This document shows, piece by piece, positions 1 to 7,670 of a DNA stretch of 64,000 nt. The translations under genes and the position numbers were made by a program. The notes beneath the pieces were generated by a model. It did not search any database, was not told the origin of the DNA, and worked only from the letters and a program-made list of their open reading frames with translations. The stretch covers positions 4,357,001 to 4,421,000 of the forward strand of contig JARUPY010000292.1 of the NCBI GenBank assembly GCA_029817715.1, written 5' to 3'. This DNA comes from Melastoma dodecandrum (taxonomy: Eukaryota > Streptophyta > Magnoliopsida > Myrtales > Melastomataceae). Position 1 is the stretch's first letter, and every line of letters starts with the position of its first letter.

Positions 1-244
1 GACCTGAACTCCCCGAACCGCGCCCGGTCGATCCGCTAGCCCCGATCTGAACGCCGGCGACTGAACATCCCATCACCGACAACGGGAGTGCGCGGCTTCG
101 ATGGCAGAAACTGCCCGGCCAATCTCTGTCTTGGCTAATTTAGCGTTCCGGATCATCGCAGCTTGAGAGCTGCCTTTCTGGTTTCTTTACCCTGTGGCGC
201 GCAGGCTATGCGGGTCCGGGCTGCGGCCCGATCGGCCAAGAGTC

Positions 245-1306
245 ATGTTGTCGTCGCGCACCAAACATCGGGTCTTCGCGACCGGATTTCGCGCGATCCA
301 GGCCCTCGGGGCGGATCGATGGCTGAGCCCGGCCGCCCGCGGACTCGGCGTGATCCTCACCTTCCACCACGTCAGCCCGGATCCGCCCGCCGCCTTTGCG
401 CCGAATCGGCTGCTCGGCATCACGCCCGACTTCCTCGAGCTGACCTTGCGCGAGCTGGATGCGCGCGGCTTCGAGGTGATCAGCCTCGACGCCGTGCCGG
501 AGCGCCTCGCCGAGCCCGATTACGGGCCGCCTTTCGCGGTGCTGACCTTCGATGACGGCTATCGGGACAACGTCGCGCATGCGCGGCCGGTGCTGGCCCG
601 CCATGGGGTGCCCTGGACGCTGTTCGTCACCAGCGCCTTCGCGGACCAGAAGGGCCGGCTGTGGTGGATCGAACTGGAGCGGGCCATCGCACGGCTCGAC
701 CGGGTCCGGATCGTGATCGGCGCGCGCAGCGTCGATCTGCCGGCGCGCAGCCCGGGCGAGAAAGCGATCGCCTTCGATGCCGTCTACCGCGACCTCCGCG
801 GCGGCGATGAGGCGCATCTCCTCGCGCGAATCGGCGACCTGTGCCGGCAGGCCGGCTTCGCGCCGGGCGCGTTGGCCGCCGAGCTGTGCCTCTCCTGGGC
901 GGAACTCCGCACGCTCGCACAGGACCCCGCGGTATCCTTCGGAGCCCATACGGTCAGCCATCCGATGCTGGCGAAGCACGATGCCGCGGTTGCGGCCCGC
1001 GAGATCGGCGAAGGCCGGACCCGCATCGAGGCGGAGCTCGGGCGTCCCGTGCGCCACCTGTCCTATCCGGTCGGCGATCCGGGCTCGGCGGGGCTGCGGG
1101 AGTTCGACCTCGCGCGGGAACTGGGCTTTTCGACCGCGGTGACCACCCGGCCGGGCCATCTCTTCGCCGAGCATGCGAGCCACCTGCCCGCGCTGCCCCG
1201 GGTCTCGGTGAACGGGTGCCACCAGACGCGGTCGGCACTCGCCGGGCTCCTGTCCGGCGTGCCCTTCCTGGCCTGGAATCGCGGGCGGCGCCTCAACGTC
1301 GCCTGA
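245..1306 (+). CDS. Polysaccharide deacetylase (NodB homology) family protein
   Basis: A 353-residue protein with the NodB-type carbohydrate esterase 4 fold. Motif 1, TFDDGY, lies near residue 101 and supplies the catalytic base and metal-binding Asp. The second metal motif, HTVSH, is near residue 235. Family members remove N- or O-acetyl groups from chitin-like, peptidoglycan or exopolysaccharide chains. The ATG at 245 is preferred over an in-frame upstream ATG at 194 because the extra 17 residues look non-coding. No clear signal peptide is seen. The glycosyltransferase and sugar-phosphate transferase a few kilobases downstream suggest, but do not prove, a polysaccharide role. Confidence 0.85.
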   Translation: MLSSRTKHRVFATGFRAIQALGADRWLSPAARGLGVILTFHHVSPDPPAAFAPNRLLGITPDFLELTLRELDARGFEVISLDAVPERLAEPDYGPPFAVLTFDDGYRDNVAHARPVLARHGVPWTLFVTSAFADQKGRLWWIELERAIARLDRVRIVIGARSVDLPARSPGEKAIAFDAVYRDLRGGDEAHLLARIGDLCRQAGFAPGALAAELCLSWAELRTLAQDPAVSFGAHTVSHPMLAKHDAAVAAREIGEGRTRIEAELGRPVRHLSYPVGDPGSAGLREFDLARELGFSTAVTTRPGHLFAEHASHLPALPRVSVNGCHQTRSALAGLLSGVPFLAWNRGRRLNVA

Positions 1307-1312
1307 CGGGCG

Positions 1313-1666
1313 CTAACGCCGCCGACGGTGCCGATAGCCGGTCGAGAACGAGGCATATTGCCGGCCGCGGCTCGACCGGTAGCTGCGCCGGCGGCTGGTC
1401 GTGGCCTCGGCGGATTCCTCGACCTGCGGGATCGGCTCCGCCATGGCAGCCGCCGGGGTCGAGCCCACGTCGGCCGAGGCGTAGCCGCCGGCCACGTTCT
1501 TGGCCGCGGGTCCGAACATCGCCAGGCACTGGTTGTAGGCCAGATCGTTCTTCAGCCGCTCGCACTCGCCGATCGACCGCGGCGTTCCCTGGGCCAGGGC
1601 CGGCAGCGAAGCCAGCGACAGTGCGAGGGCGGCCAGAGGGATCGTGCGGAGGACGGAAAAAGACAC
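1313..1666 (-). CDS. Small exported protein of unknown function
   Basis: A 117-residue protein with a clear N-terminal signal peptide (hydrophobic LAALALSLASLPALAQ, cleavage after residue 25 or so). The mature part contains two cysteines about 14 residues apart (GECERLKNDLAYNQCLAMFG) that could form a disulfide in a short helical hairpin, followed by a low-complexity tail rich in Arg, Ser and Tyr. I do not recognise the family. It ends tail to tail with the deacetylase gene, with 6 bases between their stop codons. Confidence 0.6.
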   Translation of the reverse strand: MSFSVLRTIPLAALALSLASLPALAQGTPRSIGECERLKNDLAYNQCLAMFGPAAKNVAGGYASADVGSTPAAAMAEPIPQVEESAEATTSRRRSYRSSRGRQYASFSTGYRHRRRR

Positions 1667-1735
1667 GGAGGCTTGATCTCGGCAGCGGGCTCCGACGCTT
1701 GTGGCGCCCGAGTGCGGCGAAATCGAGGGTTCGTC

Positions 1736-1942
1736 TCAGTGATCCGGCCGTTCCATCCACCGGATCAGCGGCATGAGCGGGAAGATCCAGGCAATCCCCA
1801 GGATCGAGTAGAGCACGGCCTGCACCGCCGGCGGCGTCTCCGAGATGCGGCTGTCGGCCAGGGTCATCGCCAGGGGGCCGTAGACGCAGACGAAGGCCAG
1901 GATCGCGAGGGTGCCGATCAGGGTTCGGGTGCGGCGGCGCAT
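1736..1942 (-). CDS. DUF2842 family small membrane protein
   Basis: A 68-residue protein with a basic N-terminus (MRRRTR) and two predicted membrane segments, around residues 8-28 and 42-60, ending in a charged tail (RWMERPDH). Length and pattern fit DUF2842, a small membrane family found in Alphaproteobacteria and often located near the heme A synthase or cytochrome oxidase genes. Here the heme A synthase gene starts 191 bases away, divergently. The function is unknown. Confidence 0.7.
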   Translation of the reverse strand: MRRRTRTLIGTLAILAFVCVYGPLAMTLADSRISETPPAVQAVLYSILGIAWIFPLMPLIRWMERPDH

Positions 1943-2133
1943 GGTGATGTCCGTGGCTCTGCGACCGGCGCGGCGGCGCTGACGGGCGACCGCTATCGAC
2001 CAGGGCCGCGCTTGGCAACGCGCGCAAGGCCGCGGGCTGCGGCGCCGGCGACGTTGCCGGCGCGGCGTGCTTCGCCTAACCCGTGCGCCGCGGCCGGGAC
2101 GTTCCGGCCCGCGCGGAAGGGGTACGCTTGCAC

Positions 2134-3228
2134 ATGGACGGCGCGAACGATCATCGATCGGGGGTGCGGACATGGCTGTACGGTGTCGCGGCTCTGGTGG
2201 TCGCCATGGTGGCCGTCGGCGGTGCGACGCGGCTGACGGGATCGGGGCTGTCGATCACCGAGTGGCGGCCCGTCACCGGCGCGATTCCACCACTCTCGGA
2301 GGCGGATTGGGCCGCCGAGTTCGCCAAGTACAAAGACACGCCGCAATACAGCATCCTCAACCAGGGGATGGGCCTCTCAGCATTCAAGGTTCTGTACGGT
2401 TGGGAATGGGGGCACCGGCTGCTCGGCCGGCTGATCGGCCTCGTGTTCTTCCTGCCGCTGCTCCTGTTCTGGTGGCAGGGGCGGATCAGCCGCCGCCTCG
2501 GGCTAGGGCTCCTGGGGCTCGGCGTACTGGGTGGGCTGCAGGGCGCGATCGGCTGGATCATGGTCGCCTCGGGGCTCCAGCCGGGCATGACCGCGGTGGC
2601 ACCGCTCAAGCTTGCCCTCCATCTCACCACGGCGAGCCTGATCCTCGCTGGCCTCGTCTGGCTCGCGGCCGGCGAGCGGAGCGGCGTCTCGGCGCCGGTG
2701 CCGAACCGGGTGCGCGCCACGGCCACGTTGCTGCCGCTTCTGGTGCTCGCGCAAATCTTCCTGGGGGGCCTCGTCGCGGGTTCGCATGCGGGTCTGGTCT
2801 ACAACACGTGGCCGACGATGGACGGTGCGCTGGTGCCGTCGTCCGAAACGCTGTTCGCCATCCGCCCCTGGATCGAGAACTTCGTGGACAATCATGCCCT
2901 CGTCCAGTTCGATCACCGCGTCACGGCCTACTTGGTCGTCGCGGTGGCGATCCTGCACGCCGTCGATGCGCGGGTTGCGGGGAGCGCAGGAGCGGCGGCG
3001 CGCGCGCGTGGCGTCGCCGCGCTGGCGCTGCTCCAAGTCGGGCTCGGCGTTGCGACGCTCCTCCTCGCGGTCCCCCTCTGGGCGGCTCTGGCCCATCAGG
3101 TCCTGGCCATGGCGGTCCTGACAATGACGACCGTTCATGCCCGGCTGAGCCGGGGGATCGGCCGTGTACCGGCCGCCACCGCCGCGGTGCCCCTTGGGTT
3201 CGAAGGGTTGACCGGTCACGGCGCCTAG
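2134..3228 (+). CDS. ctaA: Heme A synthase (COX15/CtaA type 2)
   Basis: A 364-residue polytopic membrane protein that oxidises the C8 methyl of heme O to give heme A for aa3-type cytochrome oxidase. It shows the COX15 hallmarks: the GGATRLTGSGLSITEWRP stretch after the first membrane helix, a histidine in the WEWGHRLLGR motif, and a second pair around NHALVQFDHR. Eight membrane segments can be counted. The ATG at 2134 is chosen over an in-frame ATG at 2083, because translation from 2134 begins just before the first helix. The adjacent DUF2842 gene is a common neighbour. Followed by a short T-rich stretch but no convincing stem-loop. Confidence 0.93.
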   Translation: MDGANDHRSGVRTWLYGVAALVVAMVAVGGATRLTGSGLSITEWRPVTGAIPPLSEADWAAEFAKYKDTPQYSILNQGMGLSAFKVLYGWEWGHRLLGRLIGLVFFLPLLLFWWQGRISRRLGLGLLGLGVLGGLQGAIGWIMVASGLQPGMTAVAPLKLALHLTTASLILAGLVWLAAGERSGVSAPVPNRVRATATLLPLLVLAQIFLGGLVAGSHAGLVYNTWPTMDGALVPSSETLFAIRPWIENFVDNHALVQFDHRVTAYLVVAVAILHAVDARVAGSAGAAARARGVAALALLQVGLGVATLLLAVPLWAALAHQVLAMAVLTMTTVHARLSRGIGRVPAATAAVPLGFEGLTGHGA

Positions 3229-3376
3229 TTTTTTGGCAGCGCACCAAGGTTGCGGCGGCGCACGAGAGCTAAACCAAGAGGCCAGAAACTTTGGGATAAC
3301 TCGCCTCAGCACTCCGCACGTGGAACGATCAAGACGTCTCATGCTTTAGTCTGCAAGCGTTGCAGGAGGCCTCACG

Positions 3377-4060
3377 ATGTCTCTCGCGGAGGATGGTCGC
3401 CCCCTTTCGGTGACATGGCATTACACGCCCCGGGAAATCGTCGCGGACGGAGTGATCCACGGGCTCGGAGTCGTGCTGGGATTGGTGGGCGCGCTTGCAC
3501 TGGTGGTGACGGCCGTCTCGGCCCATCTCGGCTTCGGCGAGCAGGCAGCCGTCGTCGTGTACGCCACCGCGCTGGTTTTGATGCTCGGCGTCTCCGCGCT
3601 CTACAACATGTACCCGGTCAGCCCGCGCAAATGGCTCCTGCGCCGGGCCGACCACGCCCTGATCTACCTGATGATCGCTGGCACCTACACGCCGCTCGTC
3701 GCCCTCGTCGGGTCCGGACTGCGCGCCTACGCGCTGTTGGCGACGATCTGGGCGGTCGCCCTCGTCGGCATCGCCGTGAAGCTACTCCTGCCCGGGCGGT
3801 TCGACCGACTCTCCATCGGTCTCTACCTGATGCTCGGCTGGAGCGGCCTGTTCGCCTACGAGTCGGTGATCGCGAGCCTGCAGCCCACAGCGCTGTGGCT
3901 GCTGGCGATCGGCGGGGCGCTGTACTCGATCGGCGTGGTGTTCCACATCTGGCGGACACTGCCCTTCCAGAACGCGATCTGGCACGGCTTCGTGCTGGCC
4001 GCCACAGCCTGCCACTACGGAACGATCTGGGCCAGCCTCAACGGGCTGGCGACGGCGTGA
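3377..4060 (+). CDS. Hemolysin III family (PAQR/YqfA-like) membrane protein
   Basis: A 227-residue protein with seven predicted membrane helices and the conserved family signatures: a His in GVIHGLGVV near residue 33, SALYNMYPV in the middle, DHALIYLMIAGTYTP near residue 94, and a C-terminal VFHIWRTLPFQNAIWH followed by CHYGTIW. The conserved Asp and His residues coordinate a metal in PAQR receptors and define the YqfA/hemolysin III family. Despite the family name, haemolysis is not expected in most members, and the bacterial role is unsettled (membrane homeostasis or lipid hydrolysis). It starts well after a purine-rich stretch (gcaggaggc) that serves as ribosome binding site. Confidence 0.88.
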   Translation: MSLAEDGRPLSVTWHYTPREIVADGVIHGLGVVLGLVGALALVVTAVSAHLGFGEQAAVVVYATALVLMLGVSALYNMYPVSPRKWLLRRADHALIYLMIAGTYTPLVALVGSGLRAYALLATIWAVALVGIAVKLLLPGRFDRLSIGLYLMLGWSGLFAYESVIASLQPTALWLLAIGGALYSIGVVFHIWRTLPFQNAIWHGFVLAATACHYGTIWASLNGLATA

Positions 4061-4191
4061 GTCGCAGCCCCGCGCGTAGAATTCCGGTTACCCTCTTCTC
4101 GGAAAGGCCGCATTCGCGGGCCTCTCTTTAAATTCGTCGCGACGACTGACACGCCAGAACTTCCGGGACTGATTATCCCGGGAGCGATACC

Positions 4192-5391
4192 GTGGTCGCC
4201 AAGTCGAACGACGCGCGAAGCGTTCAGCGTTACCGAGTCCTGCACGTCTTCCGCGCTCCCGTCGGCGGCCTGTTTCGGCACGTCTTGGACCTGACCCGCC
4301 TTCAGGCCGCTGCCGGACACGCCGTCGGCATCATCTGCGACTCGACGACCGGCGGCGAGCGCGGCGAGCGCGCCCTGGCGGAGCTGATGCCCAGCCTCGA
4401 GCTCGGCCTCCTGCGGATCCCAATGAAGCGAAACCCGCACGTGTCCGACTGGGCATGCCTGCGCGCCGTCAGCAAGCGCGCCGCCACGGTCGGTGCCAGC
4501 GTCCTGCATGGGCACGGGGCGAAGGGCGGCGCCTACGCGCGGTTGGCTGCGGCCAGCCACGCTATCCGCGCCTACACACCGCATGGTGGGAGCTACAACT
4601 ACCGCCCGGGCACGCCGCTGCACCGGCTCTACATGGGCGCCGAGGCCGTCCTCGCCCGCCGAACGGACGCCTTCCTGTTCGAGAGCGAGTATGTCGCGGG
4701 CCGACACCGCTTCTTCGTGGGTGGCCCGGAACAGGTCACGCGGATCGTCCACAACGGCATCGCGGAAGCGGAATTCGCTCCGGTGCAGCGAACCGAGGAT
4801 CCCTTCGACCTCCTCTACGTGGGCGAATTGCGCGAGGCGAAAGGCCTGCCCTACCTGCTCGAAGCCCTGGTCCAGCTCCGCGCCGAGGGGCGAGCACTGC
4901 GCCTCCTGATGGTCGGGTCCGGACCGGATGCCGACATTCTCCGTCAGACCGTAGCGCGCCTCGGGCTCGACGAGGCGGTGGCCTTCGAACCGCCGCAGGC
5001 GATCCGGTCGGTGCTGGCACGGGGCCGGATCCTCGTGGTTCCCTCGCTGGCGGAATCGCTGCCCTACGTGGTCTTGGAGGCTGCAGCCGCCGCGCAGCCG
5101 CTCGTCGCCACGCGGGTCGGCGGCATCCCCGAAATCTTCGGCGCGGCCGCGGGCGACCTCGTTCCCGCACGGGAGCCCGAAGCGCTGGCGTCCGGAATTC
5201 GGCGCGTGCTCGACGATGCGCCCGAGGTGCTCGCGGCCCGCGTCCGCGCCCTCAGCGCCTCGGTCCGGCAGCGCTTCTCCCTGGAGCGCATGGGCAGCGA
5301 AGTCATCTCGGGCTACGCGGCCGCGTTTCAGGCCCGGGAACGCCCGCGCGCCGTCGAGGCGGCAGGCGTCGCCGGTTCGCGGATCGCCTGA
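4192..5391 (+). CDS. Glycosyltransferase, GT4 (group 1) family
   Basis: A 399-residue cytoplasmic GT-B fold enzyme. The N-terminal half has the acceptor-domain glycine motif (FRAPVGGLFRHVLDLTR) and the C-terminal half the nucleotide-sugar part, with DLLYVGELREAKGLPYLLEA and the family ExxxxxxxE region (SLAESLPYVVLEAAAAAQP). It should transfer a sugar from a nucleotide donor to a growing glycan. The start is GTG, supported by the ribosome binding site gggag 9 bases upstream. The next gene codes for a polyprenyl-phosphate sugar transferase, so the two probably act in the same surface polysaccharide pathway, though no polymerase or flippase is visible here. Confidence 0.85.
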   Translation: MVAKSNDARSVQRYRVLHVFRAPVGGLFRHVLDLTRLQAAAGHAVGIICDSTTGGERGERALAELMPSLELGLLRIPMKRNPHVSDWACLRAVSKRAATVGASVLHGHGAKGGAYARLAAASHAIRAYTPHGGSYNYRPGTPLHRLYMGAEAVLARRTDAFLFESEYVAGRHRFFVGGPEQVTRIVHNGIAEAEFAPVQRTEDPFDLLYVGELREAKGLPYLLEALVQLRAEGRALRLLMVGSGPDADILRQTVARLGLDEAVAFEPPQAIRSVLARGRILVVPSLAESLPYVVLEAAAAAQPLVATRVGGIPEIFGAAAGDLVPAREPEALASGIRRVLDDAPEVLAARVRALSASVRQRFSLERMGSEVISGYAAAFQARERPRAVEAAGVAGSRIA

Positions 5392-5534
5392 ACGTCTCCA
5401 CGGGATCGTGACGGTGAAAGACCGGTCGCGGCGACGCATATCGTCGCGCCCGCTTCATCCTTAAGTTTTCAGACAACAACCCCATGTCACTTTCCGGTTG
5501 ATGATCCGCCGGATGCCACGGGAGGGACCGACCG

Positions 5535-7055
5535 ATGAGCGCGTTCGATATTCGCGATCTCCTGGAAGCGACGGGCCCGTCGGAAGGCCCGCCCAAAGCT
5601 GTCCACTCTGAGCCGGTGCCCCGCGCCGAACCCGCCGTTTCACGGCCCGGCGCGATCTCTCCAGTGGTGGTGGCCGGTCTGGTGCGCGCTCTGGAGGGCG
5701 TCCTGATCCTCGGGGTCGGCACGATCCTGCATCTGCTGATGCTGAACGGGACGGTGCCGTTCGGCGCGACCTACATCGGCGCGATCGGTCTGATCACGCT
5801 CATTTCCGTCGCGCTGATCCAGGCCGCCGGGGGATACCGGATCGCCGCCTTCCGCGCCTATGCCAAGACTACGATCCGGCTCGTTGCCGCGTGGTCGATG
5901 ACGTTCGTGATGGTCGCTCTCGGCCTCGTCTTGGCCAAGGCCACCGATGACGCCGCGCGCCTGTGGCTCGCCGCGTTCTTCGGCACCGGCCTCGTGGTTC
6001 TCCTGGCCGCACGCTACGGGCTTTATCGGATCATCGAGGCGCAGACCCGCGCCGGCCGCTTCGACCGCCGCACCGCCATCGTCGGTGGCGGCAAGCCGGC
6101 TGAGGATCTGATCGCCGCCCTGGAGACGCAGAGCGACAGCGGCATCCGCATCGTCGGCGTCTTCGACGACCGCAACACCGACCGTTCGTCGGAGGTGGTG
6201 GCGGGCCATCCCAAGCTCGGCAACATCGACGACCTCGTCGCCTATGCCCGCCATGCCCGGCTCGACCTGATCGTCTTCACCATCCCGATCACCGCCGAAG
6301 GCCGCATCCTGCAGATGCTGGCCAAGCTCTGGGTGCTTCCGATCGACATCCGCCTGTCAGCGCATGCCGCCAAGCTGCGCCTTCGCCCGCGGAGCTACTC
6401 CTATCTTGGCTCGGTCCCGGTGCTCGACGTGTTCGACAAGCCGATCGCCGATTGGGATGTCGTGGTGAAAGCGCTGTTCGACCGCTGCGTCGGCCTGTTG
6501 ATGCTGCTCGCCCTGTCGCCAATCATGCTGGCTGTGGCGCTCGCCGTGCGGCTGACCTCGCGAGGGCCGGTGCTGTTCCGCCAGAAGCGCCACGGCTTCA
6601 ACAACGAGCTGATCGAGGTCTACAAATTCCGCTCGATGTATGTCGATCAGTGCGATGCCGGCGCGGCCAAGATGGTGACCCGCGGCGATCCGCGCGTGAC
6701 GCCGGTCGGCCGGTTCATCCGCAAGACATCGCTCGACGAACTGCCGCAATTGTTCAATGTGCTGAAGGGCGATCTTTCGCTTGTCGGCCCACGGCCCCAC
6801 GCGTTGCAGGCCAAGGCGGCCAATACGCTGTACGATCAGGTGGTCGATGGCTACTTCGCCCGCCACAAGGTCAAGCCCGGCATCACCGGCTGGGCGCAGG
6901 TCAACGGCTGGCGCGGGGAGACCGACACGTCGGAGAAACTCCAGCGGCGCGTCGAGCATGACCTGTATTACATCGAGAACTGGTCCGTTCGGCTTGACCT
7001 GCAGATCCTCCTGACCACGCCTCTCGCGCTGCTCAAGACCGAGAACGCGTACTGA
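5535..7055 (+). CDS. Undecaprenyl-phosphate sugar phosphotransferase (WcaJ/ExoY-like, polyprenyl glycosylphosphotransferase)
   Basis: A 506-residue membrane enzyme that starts exopolysaccharide repeat units by moving a sugar-1-phosphate from a UDP-sugar to undecaprenyl phosphate. Residues 35-165 contain four membrane helices, 170-300 a CoA-binding-like Rossmann region (AIVGGGKPAEDLIAALE), and 310-506 the catalytic bacterial sugar transferase domain. That domain shows VYKFRSM, KTSLDELPQLFNVLKGDLS, VGPRPHA and KPGITGWAQVNGWRG, all diagnostic. The overall length matches the WcaJ group. It follows the GT4 gene by 143 bases in the same direction and is closed by a strong hairpin downstream. Confidence 0.92.
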   Translation: MSAFDIRDLLEATGPSEGPPKAVHSEPVPRAEPAVSRPGAISPVVVAGLVRALEGVLILGVGTILHLLMLNGTVPFGATYIGAIGLITLISVALIQAAGGYRIAAFRAYAKTTIRLVAAWSMTFVMVALGLVLAKATDDAARLWLAAFFGTGLVVLLAARYGLYRIIEAQTRAGRFDRRTAIVGGGKPAEDLIAALETQSDSGIRIVGVFDDRNTDRSSEVVAGHPKLGNIDDLVAYARHARLDLIVFTIPITAEGRILQMLAKLWVLPIDIRLSAHAAKLRLRPRSYSYLGSVPVLDVFDKPIADWDVVVKALFDRCVGLLMLLALSPIMLAVALAVRLTSRGPVLFRQKRHGFNNELIEVYKFRSMYVDQCDAGAAKMVTRGDPRVTPVGRFIRKTSLDELPQLFNVLKGDLSLVGPRPHALQAKAANTLYDQVVDGYFARHKVKPGITGWAQVNGWRGETDTSEKLQRRVEHDLYYIENWSVRLDLQILLTTPLALLKTENAY

Positions 7056-7070
7056 ACGCCGCCTCGTTGC

Positions 7071-7093
7071 GCGGCCGGCAGAGCGCCGGCCGC
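7071..7093. terminator. Hairpin between convergent genes, probable transcription terminator
   Basis: A perfect 9-base inverted repeat (gcggccggc, loop agagc, gccggccgc) sits 15 bases after the sugar phosphotransferase stop and 15 bases from the stop of the opposing small gene. No T-run follows on either side, so it may stop polymerase only weakly or protect the 3' ends of both messages. Confidence 0.6.
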
Positions 7094-7107
7094 TCGAGAG
7101 GGGTGGA

Positions 7108-7461
7108 TTACGGCAGCGCGCCGGCCTTCTCCTTGGCCTTCATGATCGTGTCGCGGCAGCCCTGCGCGTCGCCGGCCTTGTCCTGCTCGCCGGCTTTCGC
7201 CACCAGCTTCTTGGCTTCCTCGACGCCCGCCGCGGTCGGCTTCACGCTGGCATCCGACTTGGTGAGGGCCGGCGGCTTGTCGAGGGCCTTGGGCGAGTCG
7301 GACGAGGTCGGTCCGCCGGGCGGAGTCTTCCCCGTCACCATGGCCGCGCCGGCGCTGTCGAGCCGCCGCTGCAGCGTGCTGACCTCGTCGGCGCAGGGCG
7401 TCGCGAGGGCTGGGGTGGCTGCGGCGAGCGCGAGGGCTGCGACGGCGAAACGGAACATCAT
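7108..7461 (-). CDS. Small secreted two-cysteine protein downstream of lutH
   Basis: A 117-residue protein with a signal peptide (AVAALALAAATPALA), a Pro/Ser-rich middle part and a charged helical C-terminus. It has two cysteines, one four residues into the mature chain (TPCADEVSTLQRRL) and one in DAQGCRDTIMKAKEKAG. This two-Cys helical pattern resembles the LutD-like protein at 12753-12995. It sits 209 bases after the lutH stop in the same direction, the place occupied by lanmodulin in M. extorquens AM1, but it has no EF-hand loops. Two consecutive ATG codons (7461 and 7458) can start it. The function is unknown. Confidence 0.65.
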   Translation of the reverse strand: MMFRFAVAALALAAATPALATPCADEVSTLQRRLDSAGAAMVTGKTPPGGPTSSDSPKALDKPPALTKSDASVKPTAAGVEEAKKLVAKAGEQDKAGDAQGCRDTIMKAKEKAGALP

Positions 7462-7670
7462 CGAAGACCATCTCCAGGATATCGGGTCGCGCGAGCGGGG
7501 GTCTCTGTGTCGTGACCCCGGAATTCGGAGCGGAGCGACTATCGGGGAGACGCTGGGCGCACGGCGCCGTTCCCGAGACAGGAGGCCGCAGCGGCGCGTC
7601 CCGGAGATGCGAGCGGGCGCCCCGCAAGCCCCGAAGGCCACGGCGGCGCCCGCACCCGCGGCCGCGGGAC

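Noticed and set aside
3209..3235. Rho-independent terminator after ctaA (TGACCGGTCA palindrome plus T6)
   Set aside because: The palindrome has no loop and is separated from the T-run by 11 bases, so it does not form a convincing terminator stem.
7108..7461. Lanmodulin (lanM) at the lutH-adjacent position
   Set aside because: No EF-hand loops (no D-x-D-x-D-type acidic loops) are present in the protein.
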